From JBFAPK01 sp040676675 (GTDB lineage Bacteria; Actinomycetota; Actinomycetes; Mycobacteriales; Micromonosporaceae), in assembly GCF_040676675.1 (NCBI RefSeq), contig NZ_JBFAPK010000004.1, forward strand, positions 283,551-347,550: 64,000 bases of DNA. The letters are read 5' to 3'. Shown piece by piece: positions 1 through 7,718 of the stretch (the stretch's first letter is position 1; every line of letters starts with the position of its first letter). A model generated the notes under the pieces. The model did not search any database and was not told where the DNA came from. It saw only the letters and a list, made by a program, of their open reading frames with translations. The position numbers and the translations under genes are program-made.

Positions 1-1
1 G

Positions 2-172
2 ACCGAGTACTACGACCGGTTGCCCGGTTACGTGGCGCAGGCGGCGCGGTGGTTGGCGGACGGTTCGTTGCGCAGCCGGGAGACGGTGGTGGAGGGCATC
101 GCGCGGGCGCCGGAGGCGTTTCTGGGGATGTTGGGTGGGGCGAACGTCGGCAAGATGCTGGTCCGGTTGTGA
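2..172 (+). CDS. NADP-dependent oxidoreductase, C-terminal end (partial)
   Basis: Only the last 56 codons are in the window; the gene enters from the left edge and stops with TGA. The tail has the pattern EYYDRLPGYVAQ...GSLRSRETVVEGI...FLGMLGGANVGKMLVRL. That is the usual C-terminus of zinc-independent MDR-superfamily NADP-dependent oxidoreductases of the CurA / prostaglandin-reductase type, which reduce alpha,beta-unsaturated carbonyls. The nucleotide-binding fold lies outside the window, so substrate and exact subfamily cannot be judged. It converges on a TetR gene 66 bp away and may be one of its targets, but no operator is visible at this end. Confidence 0.75.
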   Translation, partial: TEYYDRLPGYVAQAARWLADGSLRSRETVVEGIARAPEAFLGMLGGANVGKMLVRL

Positions 173-238
173 GGGGGGCGGGCCGCGACCGTGGGGCGGC
201 CCGCGACCGCGATCCGCGGGTGCCGGGCCGGGCGCGGG

Positions 239-1006
239 TCAGCGGGTGGGGCGGTCGATGAGGACGGCCAGCCCGTCGAGGACCCGGTGCAGGCCGAAGC
301 GGTAGGCGTGGTCGGGGTCGTGGGCGCTGCCGTGCGCCGTTCCGGCGGCGGTGCCGACCCGGGTGGCGAGGGGGTACGTGTCCGGGTCGAGGTGTCGGGC
401 CAGCAGCGGGCCGGTGGCGGCCCACCACTGGGCGTCGTCCATGGCGGTGGCGCGCGCGGTGGCCCGGGCTTCGATCGTGGCGCGGGCGTTGGCCTGGACG
501 AAGGTGAGCAGGTGGGTGAGGCAGTCGTCCATCTCGACGTCGGTGAGGCCGAGCCCGTCGAGGGCGGACAGTTCGTGTTCGTACTTGGCGATGGCGCCGG
601 GGCCGAGGGTGGGTCGTAGGGTGCTGACGGCCGCCGCCCAGGGGTGGCTGGTGTAGAGGGCGCGGTTGTCGTCGGCGACGGTGGTGAGTCGTTGCCGCCA
701 GTCGGCGCCGGTGAGGGCGGCGCGGGGCATGCGGGCGTAGGCGGCGTCGAGCATGAGGTCGAGCAGTTCGGCCTTGCCGGGTACGTAGGTGTAGAGGGTC
801 ATCGGGGAGACCCGCAGGGTCTGGGCGACGCGGCGCATGGTGAGCGCGTCGAACCCCTCGTCGTCGGCGAGGGCGGTGGCGGCGTCGACGACGGCGTCGA
901 GGTCGAGGGCGCGTTGCGGGCCGCGGCGCGGTACGGCGCTCTGGTCGCGCCACAGCAGCGCCAGGGTACGGGCGGGGTCGCCGGCGCCGCTGCGTTCGAT
1001 CTTCAT
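239..1006 (-). CDS. TetR/AcrR family transcriptional regulator
   Basis: 255-aa DNA-binding repressor. The N-terminal helix-turn-helix spans about residues 35-80, with the typical stretch ALTMRRVAQTLRVSPMTLYTYVPGK; the rest is an all-helical ligand-binding domain resembling TetR C-terminal class 1. The ATG (MKIERSG) is chosen over an upstream in-frame start because that extension would run through the palindromic operator between this gene and the divergent VOC gene. The arrangement (regulator, operator, divergent small enzyme) suggests autoregulation plus control of the VOC protein. The ligand is unknown. Confidence 0.88.
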   Translation of the reverse strand: MKIERSGAGDPARTLALLWRDQSAVPRRGPQRALDLDAVVDAATALADDEGFDALTMRRVAQTLRVSPMTLYTYVPGKAELLDLMLDAAYARMPRAALTGADWRQRLTTVADDNRALYTSHPWAAAVSTLRPTLGPGAIAKYEHELSALDGLGLTDVEMDDCLTHLLTFVQANARATIEARATARATAMDDAQWWAATGPLLARHLDPDTYPLATRVGTAAGTAHGSAHDPDHAYRFGLHRVLDGLAVLIDRPTR

Positions 1007-1038
1007 GGGGTCATTCTCGCGCACCCGGACCCACAACC

Positions 1039-1067
1039 CCGTACGAAGTACAATGTACGACGTACGG
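1039..1067. promoter_or_regulatory. Palindromic operator between tetR and VOC gene
   Basis: A 29-bp palindrome: outer arms CCGTACG/CGTACGG, inner arms GTACA/TGTAC around a central A, with two mismatched positions per half. It lies 33 bp upstream of the TetR start and 29 bp upstream of the divergent GTG of the VOC gene, which is where a TetR dimer or dimer pair would block both promoters. The operator role is inferred from symmetry and position. Confidence 0.7.
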
Positions 1068-1095
1068 AGTTTCCGACCGTCGGGGAGCACACCAC

Positions 1096-1488
1096 GTGAA
1101 CATCACCTCCAGCGCCGTCTCGCTCAACGTCGACGACGTCGCCGCCTCCAGCGCGTTCCTGCGCACCCACTTCGGCTTCACCGAACAGCTGGCCGCCGAC
1201 GGGTTCGCCGCGCTCACCCGCGACGACGCCGGCATGAACGTCGTCTTCCTGCGGCGCGGCCTGCCGACGCTGCCCGCCGACCAGCGCGACACGCACGCCG
1301 CCGGGCTGATCCTGGCCTTCGTCGTGGACGACCTGGAGGGCGAGCTGGCCCGGCTGCGCGCCGAGGGCGTCACCATCACCATGCCGCTGACCGTCGAGGA
1401 GTGGGGCGAACGGGCCTTCCAGGTCCGCGACCCGAACGGGGTGATCGTCCAACTCGTCGACTGGAACGGCCCCGGACAGCAGCGGTAG
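1096..1488 (+). CDS. VOC (glyoxalase/bleomycin-resistance/dioxygenase) family protein
   Basis: 130-aa single-module vicinal-oxygen-chelate protein. It has two beta-alpha-beta-beta-beta units: SAVSLNVDDVAASSAFLRTHFGF opens the first, LILAFVVDDLEGELARLRAEGV the second, and it ends in the family signature FQVRDPNGVIVQLVDW. The start is GTG with a GGGGAG ribosome site 9 nt upstream. Divergent from the TetR gene with the shared palindrome between them, so probably its regulatory target. VOC proteins include glyoxalases, antibiotic-binding proteins and dioxygenases; nothing here narrows the substrate. Confidence 0.85.
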   Translation: MNITSSAVSLNVDDVAASSAFLRTHFGFTEQLAADGFAALTRDDAGMNVVFLRRGLPTLPADQRDTHAAGLILAFVVDDLEGELARLRAEGVTITMPLTVEEWGERAFQVRDPNGVIVQLVDWNGPGQQR

Positions 1489-1525
1489 CCGCGCCGCGTT
1501 CACCGTGCGTGCCCGCACGGTGCCG

Positions 1526-1566
1526 CCGGTGGGTGCCGGCGCCGGCCCGGCGCCGGCACCCACCGG
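1526..1566. terminator. Bidirectional hairpin terminator between VOC gene and carbonic anhydrase
   Basis: A perfect 19-bp stem (arms 1526-1544 and 1548-1566) closed by a 3-nt loop, between the convergent stop codons of the VOC and carbonic anhydrase genes. There is no U-tract, as is usual for high-GC actinobacterial terminators. Confidence 0.8.
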
Positions 1567-1574
1567 GCCTCGGC

Positions 1575-2204
1575 TCAGCCGGGCAGGATCCGCACCTGCC
1601 CGGCCTCGAGCTGGTACGACATGCCGACCACCGCGCAACTGCCGGCCCGTACCGCGGTGGCCAGCACCGCCGAACGCTGCGGCAACTGCTGGACCGTGCG
1701 CTGGATGTGCAGGTCCACGATCTGATCCACGTCGTCGGCCTGCCGGGCCGCGGCCAACTCCACGCTCGGCACGATCGCCGACACGATCCAGCCCAGATGC
1801 CCGACCGGCTCGGCCGGGTGCGCCACCGCCTCCCGGGCCGCCTGCACCGCACCGCAGGAACTGTGCCCCAACACCACCACCAGCGGCGTGTTGAGCACCG
1901 TCACCGCGTACTCGATGCTGCCCAGCACCTCCGCGCCCATCGTGTGCCCCGCGGTACGGACCACGAACAGGTCACCCAGCCCCCGATCGAAAATGATCTC
2001 AGCGGCGAGTCGGGAGTCCGAACAGCCGAAGACCACCGCGAACGGGGCCTGCGCGGCCGCCAACGCGGCCCGGTGCTCCGCGTCCTGGTTCGGGTGGATC
2101 CGGGTACCGGTGACGAACCGGCGGTTGCCCGCCTGCAACTCGGCCAACGCCTGCTCGGGCGTACGCGGCGGACCCTGCGGCCCCGGCGCGGATGGTGCGG
2201 TCAT
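1575..2204 (-). CDS. Beta-class carbonic anhydrase
   Basis: 209-aa cytoplasmic enzyme interconverting CO2 and bicarbonate. The zinc site is complete: C61-x-D63-x-R65 in the CSDSR motif, then H114-x2-C117 in HSSCGA. The fold runs from the N-terminal arm (PEQALAELQAGNRRFVTG) to the C-terminal SYQLEAGQVRIL strand, normal for a bacterial beta-CA. The ATG is preceded by GGAGGG 5 nt upstream; longer in-frame starts lack a ribosome site. Monocistronic, convergent with the VOC gene. Confidence 0.93.
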   Translation of the reverse strand: MTAPSAPGPQGPPRTPEQALAELQAGNRRFVTGTRIHPNQDAEHRAALAAAQAPFAVVFGCSDSRLAAEIIFDRGLGDLFVVRTAGHTMGAEVLGSIEYAVTVLNTPLVVVLGHSSCGAVQAAREAVAHPAEPVGHLGWIVSAIVPSVELAAARQADDVDQIVDLHIQRTVQQLPQRSAVLATAVRAGSCAVVGMSYQLEAGQVRILPG

Positions 2205-2352
2205 CGACCCTCCATGGACGGACGGCTGCGCGACGACCCGCGACACGTCCGCCGCCGCCGGCCACCCGCCGGCACGACACACCGGCGACCGGCCCCGGGG
2301 CGGCACACCGCGCGGGCCACCCGCGTCGCGACACTGCGCCGCGGGCCCCACC

Positions 2353-2358
2353 AGCCTA
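2353..2358 (-). promoter_or_regulatory. Candidate -10 box for carbonic anhydrase
   Basis: TAGGCT on the minus strand, about 150 bp upstream of the carbonic anhydrase start in an otherwise featureless 279-bp spacer. No convincing -35 is seen, so this is tentative. Confidence 0.3.
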
Positions 2359-2483
2359 TCCGCGCACCCCACCGCGATGATCACCCACCGGGTCGCGGCG
2401 ACCGACGTCACCCCCGCGCCACCGGATCGACCCCCGGAACCCGCACGGCGCCGCCGCTCGCGACCCCACGCCACCGGTTCGGC

Positions 2484-3146
2484 TCAGCCGCGCGGCGCCG
2501 CCGCCCGCGCCGCCCGCCGGGCGAACACCTCGTCGCGGCGCTCGGCCATCTCCCGCAACACCGCCTTGCGCCGCCGCCCGGTCAACCGGTCCACGTACAG
2601 CCGCCCGTACAGGTGATCCGTCTCGTGCTGCAGGCAACGCGCGAAGTACCCCCACCCCTCGACCACCAGCGGCCGGCCCGCCAGGTCGAACCCCCGCACC
2701 ACCGCGTGGTCCGGCCGCGACACCGGCGCGTACGGGCCCGGCACCGACAGGCACCCCTCGTCGGACTCCACCAGCCGCCGGCTGCCCGACGGCTCCTCGT
2801 CCAGCACCGGGTTGCAGATGTGCCCCACGTGCCGCACGCCCTGGTCGTCCGGGCAGTCCCAGACGAACACCTGCAGGTCCACGTCGACCTGGTTGGCCGC
2901 CAGGCCCACCCCCTCGGCCACGTACATGGTGGCGAACATGTCGTCCACCAGCCGCGCCAGCTCCGGCGTACCGAACTCGGTCACCTCCCGGCAGCGGCGG
3001 TGCAGCACCGGCTCCCCCACCACCGTGATCCGCCGCACCGTGCCGCGCGCCGCCTCCGGCACGACCCGGGGATAGTCGTCGACCGGCTCCCCCTGCACGC
3101 GTACCCGGCGGTCGACGGAACCCTCACGGTCAGACGGTACGGACAT
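2484..3146 (-). CDS. def: Peptide deformylase (first copy)
   Basis: 220-aa Fe/Zn metalloenzyme that removes the formyl group from nascent N-terminal methionine. All three motifs are intact: motif 1 GVGLAANQ (79-86), motif 2 EGCLS with metal ligand C132, and motif 3 QHETDHL with H174, E175 and H178. A roughly 35-residue N-terminal extension precedes the core. The ATG has a GAGAGGTG ribosome site. A second deformylase lies about 8 kb to the right. The upstream spacer carries an unusual 18-bp inverted repeat that may control it. Confidence 0.93.
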   Translation of the reverse strand: MSVPSDREGSVDRRVRVQGEPVDDYPRVVPEAARGTVRRITVVGEPVLHRRCREVTEFGTPELARLVDDMFATMYVAEGVGLAANQVDVDLQVFVWDCPDDQGVRHVGHICNPVLDEEPSGSRRLVESDEGCLSVPGPYAPVSRPDHAVVRGFDLAGRPLVVEGWGYFARCLQHETDHLYGRLYVDRLTGRRRKAVLREMAERRDEVFARRAARAAAPRG

Positions 3147-3267
3147 CGGCGGCACACCTCTCGGATCACGGACGCCGCGGCCGGCGCCCCGCCCGCCGCG
3201 GACACGCGAGCGGACGACACACCGGCCCGGACCAAACGGGACGGGACGGCGCGCGGCACACGACCAC

Positions 3268-3310
3268 CCCGCGCGCTTTGCAAAGTAACACTCTTTGCAA
3301 AGCGCGCGGG
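3268..3310. promoter_or_regulatory. Perfect 18-bp inverted repeat with two CTTTGCAAAG palindromes
   Basis: Arms 3268-3285 and 3293-3310 are exact reverse complements around a 7-nt loop (TAACACT). Each arm has its own 10-bp palindrome CTTTGCAAAG next to a GC-only end (CCCGCGCG). It lies 122 bp upstream of the deformylase start and 58 bp past the Hsp70 stop. The A/T-rich palindromes in a 75% GC background suggest a protein-binding site (two dyads 25 bp apart), but a hairpin terminator for the Hsp70 gene is also possible. Confidence 0.6.
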
Positions 3311-3367
3311 AGCCGGGCACCCCGGCAACGCACCCCCGGGCGCCACCCCCACCCGGTCACGCCCCGG

Positions 3368-6082
3368 TCACGCCAAACCCGCCGCCCGCAACGTCAACAC
3401 CCGCCGATCCCCCGTCACCACCGCCACCAGATCACCGTCCACCACCACCTGCTCCGGCGCCTTCTCCCCCACCTTCGCCCCCGCCGTCACCCGACCCGAC
3501 GACACCTCCTCCACCCAGATCCGCCACCCCGCATACGCGTCGTACCGCCGCGCCACCAACCGGCCACCCGCCACCGCCACCACCGACGAACCGTCCGGCA
3601 ACTGCCGCAACCGCCCCCCGTCGAACCCCAACACCCGCGCCCGCTCCACCGAATCGAACGGCGCCCGCCCCCACACCAACGCCCCCTGCGCCACGTACCA
3701 CGACTCCTCGTCCGACCAGTCCACCGCCGCCGACCACACCTGCACCCCCGTACGCGTGTCCACCGCCACCGTCGCGTGATCCCCCTCCGCCCGACCGTCC
3801 ACCGCCGCACACACCAGATGCGGACCACACGGCTTCACCCGCTGCACCCGCCGACCCGCCTCCAACGGCAACTGCCACCTGCGCGCGAACCCCTCCGACA
3901 CCCCGTACCCGGCCAACACGTCCCGCCCCGGCTCCACCCGCGACGACACCTTCCCCACCACCAACCCGTCGAACGCCGTCCACAACTCCTCGTCCACCGG
4001 CAACGCCCCACCGGCCCCGGCCGGCCGGCCCGTCGCCACGTCCACCGCCGAACCCCGATGCGTACGCGCGTCCAACTGCACCACCACACCGCCCGCCGCG
4101 ACCGCGTCCCGCAACCCCACCTCCGCCGCCGGCACCACACCCGCCACCGCCCCCGGCGGCAGCGGCGGCCACTGCCACAACGGCTCCACCCGATGCCCAC
4201 CCGAACCCAACACCGCGTCGTCACCCGCCCGCGACCACCGCGCCTCACCCGTACGCAGATCCACCCGCGACAACCCCGGACCACCCTCGCGGCCCGACCC
4301 CTCCACCACCACGTCCGTGCCGTAGAACGCCACATCCCGGCGCTGCTCCCACGCGCTCTTCCACAACAGGCGACCATCCGCGGCCGACAACACCGCCCGC
4401 ACGTCCCGACCCCCGTCCGTGGCCGAGCCCTCCCCGTCCACCACCACCAGATCACCCACCCCGGTCAGCCGCAGCTCCGTCGGCTCCACCGGCACCCGCA
4501 CCGACCACAGCGGCTGCGCCACACCCGGCGCCGTCGACGTCACCTGCGTCCCGCCGCCACCCGCCACCGCCGACACCACCCGACCACCGGCCACCGTCAC
4601 CCCGCCCGCCCCGGAACCCGGCAGGTCACGGCTGGTCACCTCCGTCAACTCGCCCACCACGTCCGCGCCGTCGCCGGCCAGATTCGCCCCACCCGGCAAC
4701 GCCCCCGACAACCGGTCCCACACCCCCGCCACCAGCCGCCCACCGGTGCCCAACGCCGCGACACACCCCGCCACCGCCAGCACCGCCACCGACGCCAGCA
4801 ACGCCCGCCGCACCGGACGACGCCGCCGCGCCGACCCCGGCGACGGCCGTACGGCGACCGGCGGCACCGCGGCACCCGCACCGACCGGAATACCCGCGAC
4901 CGGTGCCACCGGCGCCGAGGAGAGCGGCGACCCACCCGACACCGCACCGGCCGCCGGCGAACCGGCACCAACCCGGCCCGCCGCCGCGTCCGGCAGGACC
5001 GGCCCGGCCGGCGCCGCGACAAACCGCACCGCCCCGAACGCCACCGGCAACTCCGGCTGCTCCGGCACCTCCGGCGCCACCCCCAACCGGGCATGCAACC
5101 GCGTCGCCACCAACGGCAGCCGGCTCGAACCACCCACCAACACCAACCCCGCCAACGCCGCCGGCTCCACCCCCGCCCGCTGCACCACCCGCCGCGTCTC
5201 GTCCACCGCCCGCGCCACCAACGGACCCGCCACCCGCTCCAACTCCTCACGGGTCAGATGCACCGGCTCGTCCCAACCCGGCACCTGCACCGGCGCGCTC
5301 GCCGCACGCGACAACATCTCCTTCGCCGCCCGCACCTCCGCCCAGAACACCTGCCGATCCCGCCGCTGCGCCGCCGACCCCGGAACCCGCAACCGCTCCC
5401 ACAACCCCGGATCACGCACCCCCACCAACTGCCCCAGATGCGCCACCAACGCCTCGTCGACGTCCACCCCACCCAGGTCGTCCAACCCACCCGTGGCCAA
5501 CACCCGCAGCCCCGACGCCTCCCGCCGCACCACCGCCACGTCCAGCGTCCCGCCGCCGAAGTCGAACACCCCCAACACGCCACCCACCGGCACCCGCTGC
5601 CCCCACACCCCCAGGCAGTACGTCGCCGCCGCGATCGGCTCGTCCACCAACCGCACCTCGCCCAACCCCGCCCGCCGCGCCGCCTCCCGCAGCCGCTCCC
5701 GACGCGGACCACCCCAGTCCGCCGGACACGTCACCACCGTCGCCGCCGCCGGGTCGACCCCCGCCACCCGCGCCTCGCCGGCCACCCGACCCAACACCGC
5801 CGCCAACAACCCCGACACCGGCACCTCACGCGCGCCCAACAGCACCGCGTCCTCGTCGATCCGGCGCTTCGGCTGCGGCTCGAAACACTCCGGCCGCAAC
5901 ACACCCAGCCGCTGCGCGTCCCGCCCCGTGTGCGTCGCCCCCGCCTCGTCGACGAACACCCCGGACGGCAACAAGGGCGAACCGTCGAACAACAGCGGCC
6001 GCGCCGGCTGATCACCGCGCCGTACCACCGCCACCGTGTGCGTCGTACCCAGATCCACCGCAAGCCGCGCCGGCTCGACCAC
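3368..6082 (-). CDS. Membrane-anchored Hsp70-family ATPase fused to a propeller-like extracytoplasmic domain
   Basis: 904 aa. Residues 1-355 are an Hsp70/actin-type nucleotide-binding domain: phosphate-1 loop DLGTT (10-14), phosphate-2 FDFGGGTLD (173-181) and adenosine motif LVLVGGSSRLP (313-323). The usual substrate-binding domain and lid are missing. Instead there is an Ala/Pro/Gly-rich linker (355-420), one membrane segment preceded by RRRRPVRR (about 426-446), and about 450 residues of repeated beta-strand pattern with VDTRTGVQVW-type turns, as in PQQ-like beta-propellers. Inferred topology: cytoplasmic ATPase, outside propeller. The GTG start follows GAGGGGG; a longer in-frame start lacks a ribosome site. 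Function unknown, perhaps a sensor of extracellular ligand that signals through ATPase state. Confidence 0.85.
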   Translation of the reverse strand: MVEPARLAVDLGTTHTVAVVRRGDQPARPLLFDGSPLLPSGVFVDEAGATHTGRDAQRLGVLRPECFEPQPKRRIDEDAVLLGAREVPVSGLLAAVLGRVAGEARVAGVDPAAATVVTCPADWGGPRRERLREAARRAGLGEVRLVDEPIAAATYCLGVWGQRVPVGGVLGVFDFGGGTLDVAVVRREASGLRVLATGGLDDLGGVDVDEALVAHLGQLVGVRDPGLWERLRVPGSAAQRRDRQVFWAEVRAAKEMLSRAASAPVQVPGWDEPVHLTREELERVAGPLVARAVDETRRVVQRAGVEPAALAGLVLVGGSSRLPLVATRLHARLGVAPEVPEQPELPVAFGAVRFVAAPAGPVLPDAAAGRVGAGSPAAGAVSGGSPLSSAPVAPVAGIPVGAGAAVPPVAVRPSPGSARRRRPVRRALLASVAVLAVAGCVAALGTGGRLVAGVWDRLSGALPGGANLAGDGADVVGELTEVTSRDLPGSGAGGVTVAGGRVVSAVAGGGGTQVTSTAPGVAQPLWSVRVPVEPTELRLTGVGDLVVVDGEGSATDGGRDVRAVLSAADGRLLWKSAWEQRRDVAFYGTDVVVEGSGREGGPGLSRVDLRTGEARWSRAGDDAVLGSGGHRVEPLWQWPPLPPGAVAGVVPAAEVGLRDAVAAGGVVVQLDARTHRGSAVDVATGRPAGAGGALPVDEELWTAFDGLVVGKVSSRVEPGRDVLAGYGVSEGFARRWQLPLEAGRRVQRVKPCGPHLVCAAVDGRAEGDHATVAVDTRTGVQVWSAAVDWSDEESWYVAQGALVWGRAPFDSVERARVLGFDGGRLRQLPDGSSVVAVAGGRLVARRYDAYAGWRIWVEEVSSGRVTAGAKVGEKAPEQVVVDGDLVAVVTGDRRVLTLRAAGLA

Positions 6083-6161
6083 CGAACCCCCTCGGGGCGT
6101 ACCCGTCAATGCCGCGCCGGATCGTACTTGCCGGCCACGACACGACACCTCCGCCGGTCGG

Positions 6162-6941
6162 TCAGCCCACATCCACCACCAACGGACGATGATCCGAAAT
6201 CGTCGACAGCGGCGTCGCCACCGCCGTCACCGGCCCCAACCGCCCCGCTCCCCGCGGATCCACCAACACGTGGTCCAACTGCACTCGCGGCTGGACGGCC
6301 GGATACGTCGCCCGGCGCCCCAACGGCCGCCACCGCGACACCAGACCCGCCAAGCCCGCCGGAATGTTCAGGTCCCCCAGCAGCACCCGGGGCGCCGGCA
6401 GCGCCCGCAGCGCCCGCACCACCAGCCGCAGCTGCCGCAGGTTCCACCCCGGCACGAACGACAGGTGCGTCGCGGCCACCGTCACCGCCCCGACCGGCGT
6501 CTCCACCACCGCCGCCAACACCACCCGCGGCTCGTCGCGCAACAGCATCAACCCGCCCCCGGGACCCGGCACCCACACCGGCGAACGCGTCGGCGCCGGC
6601 GACAACCGCCGCACCAGCCACGAACGCACCGGATAGCGGCTCACCAACCCCACGCCGTAACACGGCTCGCCGTGCCCGTCGTCATCGTCGGTCAACCGCC
6701 GGAACCCCTCACCCGGCGTACCGACCACCGCCGCGGCGAACCGGTGCGCCGGCGCCCCCAACGCCCGCGCCACCACCGCCGTCTGGTCCAGGTGCCCACT
6801 GCGGGACTGGTCCCGGTCCACCTCCTGCAACGCCAGCACATCCGCGTCCAGCGCGCTCACCGCCGCCGCCAGCCGCACCTCGTCGACCAGCCCGTCCTCC
6901 AGGGATCGACCATGCAGCAGGTTGAAGGTCACCAGTCGCAC
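6162..6941 (-). CDS. Endonuclease/exonuclease/phosphatase family protein
   Basis: 259-aa metal-dependent phosphoesterase of the DNase I-like fold. Catalytic landmarks in order: VTFNLLHG (N-terminal Asn), LALQEVD (metal-binding Glu), ATHLSF, LLGDLNIP (GDxN), QLDHVLV and the terminal SDHRPLVVDV (catalytic His). No signal peptide or membrane segment. The GTG start is supported by TAGGGT exactly 7 nt upstream, suggesting a leaderless transcript; a second GTG nine bases downstream is possible. The substrate (nucleic acid, phospholipid or inositol phosphate) cannot be told from sequence. Confidence 0.88.
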   Translation of the reverse strand: MRLVTFNLLHGRSLEDGLVDEVRLAAAVSALDADVLALQEVDRDQSRSGHLDQTAVVARALGAPAHRFAAAVVGTPGEGFRRLTDDDDGHGEPCYGVGLVSRYPVRSWLVRRLSPAPTRSPVWVPGPGGGLMLLRDEPRVVLAAVVETPVGAVTVAATHLSFVPGWNLRQLRLVVRALRALPAPRVLLGDLNIPAGLAGLVSRWRPLGRRATYPAVQPRVQLDHVLVDPRGAGRLGPVTAVATPLSTISDHRPLVVDVG

Positions 6942-6978
6942 TCCTGCAACCCTACGGGCCGATGTGCGACAGTGAGCC

Positions 6979-7068
6979 GTGCTCGTCAAGGCGCTCTGCT
7001 GCTCGACCCTGCTGTTCATCGCCCTCGGCGCCGCCGGAATCTGGCTGCGCCGCCGCCGCGGCCAGTAG
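6979..7068 (+). CDS. Possible 29-aa single-span membrane peptide
   Basis: A GTG-initiated frame ending in TAG encodes LVKALCCSTLLFIALGAAGI followed by WLRRRRGQ: one hydrophobic span with a positively charged tail that fixes topology. It is divergent from the phosphoesterase gene and in no other gene. No ribosome site is convincing, so the call rests on composition alone. Confidence 0.35.
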   Translation: MLVKALCCSTLLFIALGAAGIWLRRRRGQ

Positions 7069-7159
7069 GGGCGCGCGTCCCGCAGGGTCTCCGCGAGACC
7101 CGCCCGCCCGGACCCGGCCTGAGCCGGCCGCGCGACCGCCCGCCGGGGACCGCGGCCCG

Positions 7160-7300
7160 CCGGCGGCGAGGTCCACCCGCCAGTCGTTGCTCCGCATGAG
7201 CCGCCCCGGCGGGAACTCGAAGTCACACTCCCCCACCAAGGAGAAGCCCGCCCGGCCGCAGACCGCGTTCGACGCCGGGTGGTTCACCGACTCCGAACGC
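7160..7300 (-). pseudogene. C-terminal remnant of a GNAT N-acetyltransferase
   Basis: The minus strand reads SESVNHPASNAVCGRAGF, then SLVGECDFEFPPG and LMRSNDWRVDL. These are the conserved last 40 or so residues of GNAT acetyltransferases of the NxxSNAVCRKxGFxLxGExDFEYPPG...CNDWR type. No acetyl-CoA-binding core (Q/RxxGxG/A) is found upstream in any frame, and the frame does not stop at the family's normal C-terminus. It appears to be a decayed gene; it lies 3' of the CCTAGG motif at 7431. Confidence 0.6.
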
Positions 7301-7718
7301 GTGCAGGAACCGGTGGCGTGCCCGCACCTGTTCGTCGGTTTCCGGTTCGTCGCCGCCGGGCGACCGGCGGCGGGCGTGGGGTCGTAGCCCGGCGGTTTTC
7401 GGTGTCGGCGAGGTCGGCCACAACCCCTAAAGCATCCTAGGACGTTAATCCGGTGGATGGCGGGATCCGGACTGCCGCCCGGGTGGGCCGGCTTGCCGAC
7501 GGAGAGAGGGCTGTGCGAGCCTCTTACGTCATCTCTCGGAAAGGGCTGGTCGCGACGCTCGGCATGGTTCTCGGCGACCTCTCCTCTCGCGCTTCGACGC
7601 GGGAGCGGTAGCCCCACCTGCCCTGACCCCCACCCGTACCCCGGACGCGGGCGGTATCTCCTGCTCCTCGTCGAAGTGCTCTTCGTGCCCCCGCACGTTC
7701 GATCACGAGGAGTACGTG
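7301..7718. other. Intergenic stretch without an intact gene
   Basis: Between the GNAT remnant and the methyltransferase start I find no gene with family similarity. The only notable element is the AGCATCCTAGGAC motif. A 32-codon frame near 7515 has no ribosome site. Confidence 0.5.
7431..7443 (-). promoter_or_regulatory. AGCATCCTAGGAC motif, copy 1
   Basis: Read on the minus strand it is GTCCTAGGATGCT, with an 8-bp palindromic core TCCTAGGA and an embedded -10-like TAGGAT. The same 13 bases recur at 29580-29592 in the same orientation ahead of pgsA. Here it points toward the GNAT remnant. A shared promoter or regulator site is an inference. Confidence 0.45.

Noticed and set aside
3278..6925. 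Very long plus-strand reading frames opposite the Hsp70 gene
   Set aside because: Arg/Pro/His-rich, no domains; the result of third-position GC bias on the antisense strand.
7515..7613. 32-codon GTG frame before the methyltransferase
   Set aside because: No ribosome site, no similarity and no coupling to the next gene.
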